From Plotosus lineatus (taxonomy: Eukaryota > Chordata > Actinopteri > Siluriformes > Plotosidae), in the NCBI GenBank assembly GCA_024760905.1, contig CM045729.1, forward strand, positions 60,473,080 to 60,537,079: a stretch of 64,000 nucleotides of DNA, read 5' to 3'. Position numbers and translations under genes: made by a program. Position 1 is the stretch's first letter, and every line of letters begins with the position of its first letter. The notes under the pieces are model-generated. The model was not told where the DNA came from and did no database searches. It worked only from the letters and a program-made list of their open reading frames with translations. Below are positions 54,760 through 64,000 of this stretch, in pieces.

Positions 54760-57700
54760 CTTCTTCTTCTTCTTTTCCTTTCGGAAATCATCTGCGAATC
54801 ATCTGCCTCCATCTCACCCTATCCTTTGCATCTTCTTCTCTTACACCAACGACCTTCATGTCCTCCTTTACCACATCCATGAATCGTCTCCTTGGTCTTC
54901 CTCTAGGCCTTTTGCCTGGTAGTTCCAGCCTCAGCATCCTATTACCAATATACTCACTATCCCTCCTCTGTACATGTCCAAACCATCTCAATCTAGCCTC
55001 TCTGACTTTGTCTCCAAAACGTCTTACATGTGCTGTCCCTCTGACGTGCTCATTCCTAATCCTATCCATCCTCGTTACTCCCAAAGAGAACCTCAACATT
55101 TTCATCTCTGCTACCTCCAACTCTGCCTCCTGTCTTTTCCCCAGGGCCACTGTTTCTAACCCATACAGCATCGTTGGCCTCAACACCGTCTTGTACACTT
55201 TTCCTTTCATTTTTGCCGATACCCTCCTATCACACATCACACCGGACACTTTTCTCCAACCATTCCAACCTGCCTGCACACGCTTCTTCACCTCTTTTCC
55301 ACACTCTCCATTGCTCTGGATTGTTGAGCCTAAGTACTTAAAATCCTCCACCTTTCTTATCTCTGCTCCCTGTAATCTCACCGTTCCTCTTTGGTTCTTG
55401 TCATTCATGCACATGTATTCTGTCTTACTGAGGATAATCTTCATTCCTTTCCTTTCCAGGGCATACCTCCAGCTCTCTAGATTTTCCTGCACTTGTTCTC
55501 TGCTCTCACTACAGATTACAATGTCATCTGCAAACATCATAGGCCATGGGGAATCTTGTCTAACCTCGTCTGTCAGCCTGTCCATCACCATAGCGAACAA
55601 GAAGGGGCTGAGAGCTGACCCTTGATGCAGTCCCACCTCCACCTTGAACTCTTCTGTCACACCAACAGCACACCTCACCACTGTCTTACATCTCTCATAC
55701 ATGTCCTGCACCACTCTAACATACTTCTCTGCCACTCCAGACTTCCTCATGCAATACCACAGTTCTTCTCTCGGCACCCTGTCATATGCTTTCTCCAGAT
55801 CCACAAAGGCACAATGCAGCTCCGTCTGACCTTCTCTGTACTTCTCCATTAACATCCTCAAGGCAAACACTGCATCTGTGGTGCTCTTTCTGGGCATGAA
55901 ACCAAACTGTTGTTCACAAATGCTGACTTCTGCCCTTAGTCTAGCTTCCACTATTCTTTCCCATAACTTCATCGTATGGCTCATCAACTTTATCCCTCTG
56001 TAGTTGCCACAACTCTGCACGTCTCCCTTGTTCTTAAAAATGGGCACCAGCACACTTCTCCTCCATTCCTCTGGCATCCTCTCACTCTCTAAGACCTTGT
56101 TAAATGTTCTTGTCAGAAAATCTACTGCTACCTCTCCTAGACACTTCCATACCTCCACCGGTATGTCATCAGGACCAACTGCCTTTCCATTCTTCATCCT
56201 CTTCAATGCCCTCCTCACTTCACCCTTACTAATCTTTGCTACTTCCTGGTCCTCAACAGTCACCTCTTCTACTCTTTTTTCTCTCTCATTTTCCTCATTC
56301 ATCAGCTCTTCAAAGTACTCTTTCCATCTTCCCAGCACACTTCTGTCATCAGTCAATACATTTCCCTGTCTGTCCTTTATCAATCTAACTTGCTGCACGT
56401 CCTTCCCATCTCTATTTCTCTGCTGTGCCAACCTGTATAAATCATTTTCTCCCTTCTTACTTTCCAACCGAGCATACAAGTCATCAAACGCGCTCTGTTT
56501 GGACTTTGACACTGCTACCTTTGCCTTACGCTGTGTCTCCCTGTACTCCTGTTTACTCTCTTCGGTTTTGTCAATGTCCCACTTCTTCTTAGCTAATCTC
56601 TTCCTTTGTACACACTCCTGCACTTCCTCATTCCACCACCAAGTCTCCTTATCTACTTTCCTTCCAGATGACACACCAAGTATTCTCCTACCTGTCTCCC
56701 TGATCACATTTGCTGTAGTTGTCCAGTCATCTGGAAGCACTTCCTGACCACCCAAAGCCTGTTTCAACTCCTCCTTGAAGACAACCCGACACTCTTCCTT
56801 TTTCAACTTCCACCACTTTGTCTTCTGCTCTGCCTTTGCCTTCTTCACCTTCCTCACCATCAGCATCATCCTGCACACCACCATCCTATGCTGTTTGGCA
56901 ACACTCTCACCCGCTACTACTTTGCAGTCACTGACTTCCTTTAAATTACATCGCCTGCACAAGATGTAGTCTACCTGTGTGCTCCTACCTCCACTTTTAT
57001 AAGTCACCCTATGCTCCTCTCTCTTCTGGAAGAAAGTATTCACCACAGCCATTTCCATCCTTTTGCAAAATCTACCAACATCTGTCCTTCATGCGTTCCT
57101 GTCCTGGATACCAAACCTACCCATCACTTCCTCGTCCCTCTGTCTCCTGCACCAACATGTCCATTGAAGTCTGCCCCAATGACCACTCTTTCACCTCTGG
57201 GGGTACTCTGCATCACTTCATCTAACTCCCTCCAGAATCTTTCCTTCTCTTCTCGCTCACATCCTGTCTGTGGGGCATAAGCACTAACAACATTGACCAT
57301 CACACCTTTAATTTCTAACTTGAGACTCATCACTCTGTCTGACACTCTTTTCACTTCTAGAACATTCCTGGCAAACTCCTCCTTCAAGATGACTCGACTC
57401 CATTTCTCTTCCCATCCACACCGTGATAAAACAGCTTAAACCCTGCTCCTATGCTTCTAGCCTTGCGACCTTTCCACCTGGTCTCCTGAACACACAGTAT
57501 GTCCACCTTCCTCCTCTGCATCATGTCAGCCAGCTCTCTACCTTTTCCTGTCATAGTTCCAATATTCAAAGTCCCTACTTTCAGTCCTAGACTCATGCCT
57601 TTCCTCTTCTCTCTCTGGCAACGGACACGCCTCCCGCCTCTCCTTCTTCGACGTCTTCGACCAACAGTAGTCCAATTTCCATCAGCACCCTGTTGGTTGA

Positions 57701-57894
57701 CGGCACTGATGGCGGTCGTTGTTAACCCGGGCCTCGACCGATCCGGTATGTCATTCTTTCTTGTGATTCGCATAGTTTATTTGGCATTTGTTTTACGCCG
57801 GATGCCCTTCCTGACGCAACCCTCTGCATTTATCCGGGCTTGGGACCGGCGTGATGGAGAGACACTGGTTTGTGCCCCTCCCTCACGGCTGCAT
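54760..57894 (-). mobile_element. RTE (BovB-like) LINE, full-length, nearly intact, 15-bp duplication
   Basis: The flanks are tgcctgggagataat (54745-54759 and 57895-57909). The coding strand starts with the 5' region (gggaggggcacaaaccagtg, ccggtcccaagcccggataa, caggaagggcatccggcgta) and ends with a GAA tail (54760-54775 on the plus strand). At 3135 bp it has the same extent as the older copy at 12199, so both represent full-length elements. The long open frames make it the youngest-looking RTE in the window. Confidence 0.97.
54788..57773 (-). pseudogene. RTE endonuclease-reverse transcriptase with two 1-nt frameshifts
   Basis: The N-terminus (57773) reads MRITRKNDIPDRSRPGLTTT with a basic RRRRRRRGGRRV stretch. 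The endonuclease has KVDILCVQETRWKGRKA, MVNVVSAYAPQTG, VVIGADFNGHVGAG, STQVDYILCRR and KQHRMVVCRM, where the family has QHR rather than the SDH of other LINEs. The reverse transcriptase has GPDDIPVEVWKCLG, NYRGIKLMSHTM, FGFMPRKSTTDAVFAL, HCAFVDLEKAYDRVP, GLHQGSALSPFLFAMVM and MMFADDIVICSES. The C-terminal part ends with RWFGHVQRRDSEYIGNRMLR and DRVRWRQMIRR. The frame is broken near 57385 (a base lost in ggagtaggagtc) and near 57135 (one G lost from a G run). The last 756 codons are open. Confidence 0.95.
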
Positions 57895-57909
57895 TGCCTG
57901 GGAGATAAT

Positions 57910-60263
57910 ATCCTTTCAAAATATGTACATATGGTGAACACAGTTTTTGAAATAATTCAAATACTTCCTAGTTTTAACCTTTTTTTTGTTCAATTTTGTG
58001 ACAAGAGAAAGACCTTCATGTCTTCATGTCTTCATATCTTGGAGAAAGAGAAAGTGTTTTTTCTCTTGATGATAAGAGAAAAACTTTCATGTCCTGCTGA
58101 GCCTCTGCTAAGGTCTAATAACCCCATGAATTGGAGCACAGGTGCATGCACAACGAACCACGGAATTCGCATGTGTACGGTAAAATTGGTAAATAAGCAC
58201 CAGACTTAAAACGGTATCGATGATATAGCTAACTTTTTCCTGTACATGTTACACTTATCCATGTACCCACTGATCACTGATGCACTCACATTTAGTGACT
58301 TGAGATAATAAAAAAAAGTTGAGCATGTCAAGCACTATCAATTTGGCGTAGTGTAACTAATTACACAATTATTAGCTAAATCTATTATTAGAGAATAGAA
58401 GGTTGTTCGTTCTGTCCATGCTCCATACTAACTTTTTGCATTGTCCTACTGATAATTTGATGATGCTGCTTCTCTAAGGAATATTATCCTGCATCTACCA
58501 AATGCATATTGGCCAAATACATTAAAAAATTGGAAACGTTTTTTTTTTTTTTTTCTAAATCTGCAGAAAATATAAAAGGTCAGTGTTACACATTTCAGTC
58601 ACTGTTTTGTGATCCGACCCATTTCTCAAGGCAAAAATAAGTGGTTCAATTATTTTGTAATGCAATGAAATTATTTAGTTATTAAATTACAGATATAAAT
58701 CTGTGCCTTTTTGGTCCTCTGGGCTTTTGGTACTAGGACATGTTTCTGGTGTTTACTAAATTACACTCTGAAACTAATTTATTTTCCTATTACTGTATAT
58801 CCATTCATCCTCCTCTCCAGTCATGAGCAATTTCATTTTAGGAAAACAAATCATCAGGGGACAGATTGCTGTAAGTTTATTGACTTGGCAGGGTGTGGAA
58901 CAAAAGAGGCTGTTGTCAAGCTTTACATCCTTATCCAACACCCATCCAGAACGCACTGCATGTGTATTCAGCTTCAAATCACAGCATTCACACACTGTTG
59001 TGTCAAAGCCATATACAGTATGCCACCAAATCATTTTTTTTCCTGTTATTATTTCACTCAAAGGAATAACTGCAATACCTGGATAAGTGTCTGTGTCTGT
59101 ATTATGTTTTTTTTTTGTTTGTTTTTTTAAATATACCTCATTAGTAAATCCCATAAACAACTTCTCATATTATCTACTATATATAGCAGAACACCATACA
59201 AAAGAAAGACAACCTCCTGCTATCTAATAATAATCACATAAGGACTGAAATTGAGAGGCCAAAGTGTGACTTCTGCATGGCATTAAAATATTCAAAAGAT
59301 TAATTTCAAGTATGACCCGAAGGACCACCATGCTTTAAGAGGTGAAGAAGAGAGGGAAGTTTTTTGACAATGAATTGCATTAACATAAAGCTATAAGAAT
59401 CTTATCTCTGATAAATCATTGATTGGAGTCTTGGAAGTTATTAATCAGACTGTGTATTTCCAATTAGACTGAATTCATCAGATGGAGATCAAACTGGTAT
59501 GAAAGATCATTTGTTGCAGAATAAGCCATTTTAGAGTCTGTGATTTTGCTAATTAGCTGTGTCTTTCCTAAAGCTGATGGATATACTTTTGAATTTCAAT
59601 ATACCAGAGCTCTCTCACTAAATAACATAACCACAAACCTTGGATATTTTTATTTGTTTATTATAACTGTAGCATATTTCCATAAAGATTGACGTAATAA
59701 TTGATAATATATAGATATCAGAAATATCAAAAATATTATATTGAAAGTCAATAGTTCATCATCCATCTGACCTACATGGAACACTTCAGCACTCCTCAGC
59801 TCATTTAGGATTCTTAACGGTAAAATAAAAATGAGAGAACATGATCTTGTGCTTTAATTTATAGCCATAGGTTTGCCTTCTTTTTCAGAAGTTCTCTGAT
59901 TGGTTAAACATTTGCAAGCCTGTTTCAATTAGATAAGTCCAGCTGTAAGTTGTAAAAGGCAGCTGTTGAGCGTATCAAAGAAAGCAAAATAAAAGACCAT
60001 TTATCTGCAAAGGTTGTGCACACAGTGAGAAAAAAACATTAAATTCTTATTATACATGGATACTCTTACTGGTGGATTGAGATAGACTGACATATTCGAT
60101 TTTATATGGACTAAATAGAAATTTGCTGAGTGTCAGTCACCATGCTTCGAGTTTTTTTTTCCTTTTTTATACTACAGTACTTTAATAGAGTATACGTAAA
60201 GTATTACAGAACAGCAAAAGTATTTTCCATTATAATTTATGCATGAGTTTTTTTTACAATCAA
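57910..60263. other. No recognised gene or repeat
   Basis: About 2.35 kb of unassigned DNA. Open frames of 128-139 codons at 58711 and 58774 overlap on opposite strands and show no family motifs. The segment around 59400-59600 (aattagctgtg, attaatcagactgtg) is AT-rich and might be conserved non-coding DNA, which cannot be tested here. Confidence 0.4.
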
Positions 60264-60264
60264 G

Positions 60265-60300
<36 letters not shown>
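60264..60300. repeat. (CA)n microsatellite
   Basis: About 37 bp of CA repeats. Confidence 0.97.
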
Positions 60301-60301
<1 letters not shown>

Positions 60302-60304
60302 AGG

Positions 60305-60545
60305 TTTCTATGTAGCGCTGGCATGTTCTTCCCATGTTTATGTGGGTTTATTTGGGTACTCCAGTTTCCTCCCACTAATTGCCCCGTGGTTTGAGTGAAA
60401 ATATTTGTGTATTGGGGTATTGGCTTATTGAGCTGTTCAAAGTGTATCCCACCTTTGCCCAGAGTTGAAAGAGATAGACCCCAGCCTCCATATGACCCTA
60501 ACAATAGGATTATGCAGTTCAGAAAATGAGTGAAAGTGAATGAGT
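60305..60545 (+). repeat. L2-type LINE 3' tail
   Basis: catgttcttcccatgtttat, gggtactccagtttcctccc, gatagaccccagcctccata and ggattatgcagttcagaaaa with a GAGTGAA-type end fit the common fish L2-type 3' end. Coding sequence is absent. Confidence 0.7.
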
Positions 60546-60600
60546 AACATAGTAATATGTGCTTATAATATTACTAATGAAAAATAATCACTTTTCAGCA

Positions 60601-60927
60601 CAAGCAGTGGTATAGGTGTTGGATCACTGATCCTAAGGCTGGGGGCTCAAGCCCCACTCACCAAAGGTGAGACTGTCCCCCCCTAGTGCAGCTAACCTGG
60701 TTATCAAAGGCCGGCCATATCTCTCACTGTCTATGGTGTGAGGCTGTAAAAGAACCATTGCTGACCTTTGACAAGAGTAGCAGCAAAGCCGTCAGCATGT
60801 TTCTACCCTACGATGGCCTGGTGATCTGTCCAGGGTGTACTCTGGCCTCGCCCGGAGTCAGCTGGGATGTGTGCCACCCTCCCTGCGACCCTAATTAGGA
60901 TTAAGTGGTTACAGAAAATTAACTGAA
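60601..60927 (+). mobile_element. tRNA-derived SINE, L2-type tail, with 12-bp duplication
   Basis: The flanks are cacttttcagca (60589-60600 and 60928-60939). The head is damaged (agcagtggtataggtgttgg, gggggctcaagcccc), the middle has ctcactgtctatggtgtgag, and the tail gatggcctggtgatctgtcc, ggagtcagctgggatgtgtg and taattaggattaagtggtta. A perfect duplication despite head damage suggests a moderately recent insertion. Confidence 0.93.
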
Positions 60928-60939
60928 CACTTTTCAGCA

Positions 60940-61985
60940 AAATCCTATGTGAAGACTGTCGGATTTAACCTGAAAAAAGTGCAACTCTCCTGAAAAACTG
61001 TTGCAAATTATCACTGATGCTCAGCAAAACTGCCTTTACGAATAAATCTGTGCAAATCATACTTTGTTAAGTCCATAACTGCCTGTCTACTGCCTGTAGT
61101 CAATTGCATTAAATGTAGTAACCATTTCATTTTATTATTTTTGACAGAATCTTTATTTTATAGCATCTCTTTACATGTACAAAAATGTTTTTGTATGGTA
61201 TTGTGAAGTGTATTTTCACTGAAATTATTAGATCTAAAATCCAATATTTTCGACATAAAAGGCTGCGATTTAACATTTCAAGAAGGCATATACATTTTTC
61301 TTTCCACCCAGACTGTTCTGTATTGTAATTAAAGTAGAGTAATTACAAGCCTATGTATAGTAATCATTCTTTTTTTTTTTTCTTTTTTTCTTTTTTTGTT
61401 TGGAACGTGTCTGACAGCACTGACATACTGTCATAAATCTGTAAACAGCAAAACAAAACAACAAAGGTCTATTCATTTACTGCCTGGGCAATAATGAAAT
61501 GCATGCAGAATGCCAATCACAGACTGTTGTCAAGATAAACAATGTAACTATAAACAGTGCAGCATACCTCTTGTCAGTCAAAATAATTTTAATCTGTTGT
61601 ACATGTCTTGGAGCATTTTTGTAACAGGCAATGATGTAACTGAGTTGTACTCTGATATGTGCGCATTCTCTGCCTTACCTGTCTTTTCCTTGTAGAAGTA
61701 TGAACACTGCTTTCATCATGAATGTGTTTGTGAAACATTAGACGCTTCAACAATACCCCTGAAAGTGTGGGCTGGATATGGCAAGTAGATTATGTGTACT
61801 GAAAAGGAAAACAAAGCTGTTTTTGTTACAGAGGCTTTGCTATGACATAATTAAAGGTAAGTCAAAGGTACATATTTTAATCAGGGGAAATTTTTAAACC
61901 AGAAGACAAAATGTAGCTCTGTCATGTTCTTCCCATTTTGTGTATAGTCTTTCTGTGTTCATCTGAGGAGGATCTTAAGAGGCAT
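60940..61985. other. No recognisable feature
   Basis: Unassigned DNA, T-rich near 61370-61398. Chance frames only. Confidence 0.5.
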
Positions 61986-61988
61986 GGC

Positions 61989-61989
<1 letters not shown>

Positions 61990-62026
<37 letters not shown>

Positions 62027-62040
62027 ATATATATATATCT
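61990..62040. repeat. Poly(A) and (AT)n tract next to the LINE 3' end
   Basis: About 34 A are followed by atacatatatatatatat and the start of the minus-strand LINE at 62041. Confidence 0.9.
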
Positions 62041-64000
62041 CTTGGCATCCGTCTGTCTCTAGAGACAATGGAGTCTGCACCTAGGCAGGTCTATCAATTA
62101 GCTGAGAGGCTGCAGCGCCGGCTGTGGCTGAATAAGCCAATGCGGGAGATGCAGCTCCTACCACACTTGCTGCAAGTGTATTCTGCAGTAGGGATCGTGG
62201 GGCAGGCTGTGGCAGACAGAATTCTCTGCTGTTTGCGGTTCTTCTTCTCCTCATGCTGGATCTCTCTCGCCTCCTCGGCCTGCTGCACACCGGATTTTAC
62301 CTTTCCACGCCAGCTAGAGCGGTCGGAGCTCGCTGCCTCGAGATCTACTGGGTTGATGCTGCATGACTTCAGGTCCCTCTTGCAGACATCCTTGTAGCGC
62401 AGGGCGGGTCGTCCTGTTGGTCGTGTTCCTGAGGCGAGCTCGCCATAGAGGATGTCCTTTGGAATGCGAAATTCATCCATCCTGCAGATGTGTCCGAGCC
62501 AGCGCAGGCGCTTCTGGGAGAGGATGGCGAACATGCTTGACATGCCTGCCTGGGCCAAGACGCGCGAGTTGGAGACACGATCCTGCCAGGTAATGCCGAG
62601 GAGTCGTCTGAGGTTGCGCAGGTGAAAGGCGTTTAGTCTTCGCTCCTGGTGCATGTATAGGGTCCAGGCCTCACTGCCGTATAGAAGCATGTTCAACACG
62701 CATGCTTGGTACACCTTCATCTTCGTGTTTAGGGTCAACCTGGGGTTGTTCCACACACGCCGCTAGGCGGGCCATGGATGTTGCTGCTTTGCCTATCCTT
62801 ACGTTTAGCTCAGCATCCAGGGATAGGTTGCTGGAGATGGTGGAGCCAAGGTAGGTGAACTTGTCCACCACTTCCAGGGTGTAATCGCCGATGTTGATTG
62901 TGGGAGTTGTGCTGACATCCTGACCCATGATATTGGTTTTCTTGAGGCTGATAGTGAGTCCAAACTCTGTGCATGCCTCCGCGAAGTGATTGATGAGTCG
63001 CTGAAGGGCGGCTTCAGAGTGAGCAGTGAGGGCAGCGTCGTCAGCAAAGAGCATATCCCGGATGAGGACCTTGTGCACCTTGGTCTTTGCCCTGAGGCGG
63101 GCGAGATTAAAGAGGTTCCCATCACTCCGTGTGTGGAGGAAGATGCCATCTTCGGACTCGCTGAATGCGTAGCGCAGGAGCAAAGAGAAAAATATGCCGA
63201 AAAGTGTCGGGGCCAGGACACACCCTTGTTTCACGCCGCTCTTGATTGGAAAGGGGTCTGATGATGTTCCGTTATACTGAACTGTGCCAGACGTGTTGTC
63301 GTGGAATGACTCGACTATCTTCAGGAGCTTGGTGGGACATCCAATCTTCTGGAGGAGGGTGAAGAGGCCAGACCGACTGACCAAGTCGAATGCCTTGGTC
63401 AGATCGATGAAGGCGAGGAACAAAGGACGTCGCTGCTCACGGCACTTTTCCTGCAGCTGCCGAAGGGAGAACACCATGTCAATGGTTGATCGCTTTGCCC
63501 GAACCCGCACTGCGACTCGGGATACACACGGTCTGCAAGTACTTGCAGGCGGTTGAGGACTACCCTTGCAAAGGCTTTCCCTACAATGCTGAGAAGAGAG
63601 ATCCCACGATAGTTGTTGCAATCGCTGCGGTCGCCCTTGTTCTTGTAGAGCGTGATGATCTTCGCATCTCGCATATCTTGGGGTATCGTTCCTTCTTCCC
63701 AGCACTGAAGCAAAAGCTCATGGAGATGCCCAAGGAGGGAGCTCTCTTTTGCAGCCTTCATCACCTCTGGAGGGATTCCGTCGCTGCCTGGTGCCTTCCC
63801 GCTAGACAGCGAGTTAATGGCCTTGCTGAGCTCTTCGATGGTAGGTGGCGAGTCGAGTTCTTCCATGGTGGGCAGTGGGATGGTGTTCTCCATGGCTGTG
63901 TCAGTGACAACATTCTCTCTGGAGTATAGCTCTGAATAGTGCTCGGCCCATCTCTCCATCTGCTCCCCACGGTCCTTGATGATGTCGCCGGAGGTGGATT
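62041..64000 (-). mobile_element. LINE with C-terminal zinc finger, cut by window edge
   Basis: The minus strand encodes a reverse transcriptase followed by a tail domain and a C-terminal finger. The 5' part lies beyond the right edge. The GC content is higher than in the surroundings and the coding sequence is well kept, so the copy appears young. The clade is unresolved: it differs in sequence from the RTE and L2 copies in this window, and the finger-bearing C-terminus suggests an I/Nimb-like or related group. The 3' end lies at the AT repeat near 62040. Confidence 0.85.
62094..63970 (-). pseudogene. LINE reverse transcriptase with C-terminal CCHC-type finger, two frameshifts
   Basis: From the high coordinate: MERWAEHYSELYSRENVV, SSGKAPGSDGIPPEVMKAA, MRDAKIITLYKNKGDRSDC and NNYRGISLLSIVGKAFARV. 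Then, after a shift near 63505, RAKRSTIDMVFSLRQLQEK, LAFIDLTKAFDLVSRSGL, SGVKQGCVLAPTLFGIFF and the catalytic DMLFADDAALTAHSEAA (about 63040), FTYLGSTISSNLSLDAEL. After a second shift near 62757 come LYGSEAWTLYMHQERRLNAF, RLRWLGHICRMDEFRIPKD and the finger CSKCGRSCISRIGLFSHSRR followed by C. The two shifts restore the original frame. One missing base at each site would explain them. Confidence 0.9.

Noticed and set aside
54858..56747. Long plus-strand open frames (255 and 247 codons) across the RTE
   Set aside because: They are antisense to the RTE coding frame, whose motifs are clear on the minus strand; the Ser/Leu/Thr-rich composition is the shadow of that frame. The same shadows occur in the copies at 12199 and 21076.
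58711..59160. Overlapping open frames of 139 and 128 codons as possible genes
   Set aside because: No family motifs, opposite strands over the same DNA, low-complexity Phe-rich and Lys-rich ends; chance frames.

Overview
The window looks like intergenic or intronic DNA of a teleost fish. The evidence is the repeat content: Rex3-type and BovB-type RTE retrotransposons, an L2-clade LINE, a chromodomain-bearing Ty3/gypsy element, Tc1-like, pogo/Tigger-like and hAT DNA transposons, tRNA-derived SINEs with L2-type tails, and long (GT)n and (AT)n microsatellites. I recognise no intact cellular protein gene, rRNA or functional tRNA. All protein-level homology lies in mobile elements, and almost all of it is broken by stops, frameshifts or nested insertions. 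Family names rest on protein and end motifs recognised from memory; no database search was possible.

Layout. 1-600: 3' end of a Rex3-like LINE. 2.5-4.5 kb: Tc1-like transposon carrying a solo gypsy-type LTR. 5.6-11.0 kb: a probable hAT element (BED finger pieces, 8-bp flanking repeat with 7/8 match) filled with later insertions: a Tigger-like element that itself holds an LTR-like block, two SINEs and an RTE 3' fragment. 11.8-18.7 kb: Tc1-like remnants interrupted by a full-length but decayed RTE and by a 2.7-kb Rex3 copy with a 13-bp target-site duplication. 18.7-19.5 kb: pogo-type element with DNA-binding domains but no visible catalytic domain. 21.1-23.2 kb: 5'-truncated RTE with a 17-bp duplication. 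23.9 kb: a 65-bp-arm hairpin, 64/65 matched. 24.1-29.3 kb: Tc1 remnants, mostly unannotatable DNA and a second SINE type. 29.76-34.68 kb: complete but dead gypsy element with two LTRs and a 5-bp duplication. 35.2-40.5 kb: one L2-clade LINE split by two hAT elements. 40.9-43.6 kb: Rex3 fragment, SINE fragment and a 1.3-kb hAT with a perfect 8-bp duplication. 44-49.7 kb: long AT repeats and several SINEs. 51.5-53.5 kb: a second Tigger-like copy containing a roughly 1-kb imperfect palindrome. 54.37-57.89 kb: a 252-bp RTE with joined ends, beside a nearly intact full-length RTE. 62.0-64.0 kb: another LINE running off the window edge.

The most interesting system is the link between the RTE LINE and the SINEs. 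One tRNA-derived head plus middle domain is joined in different copies to two unrelated LINE-type tails. One tail resembles L2 3' ends. The other combines a block resembling the RTE 5' untranslated region with the RTE 3' end. The 252-bp RTE relic at 54370-54621, with its own 14-bp target-site duplication, has the same kind of 5'-end to 3'-end join and so offers a possible intermediate for the origin of the second tail. The LINEs supply reverse transcriptase and endonuclease; the SINEs and deleted copies are probable passengers.
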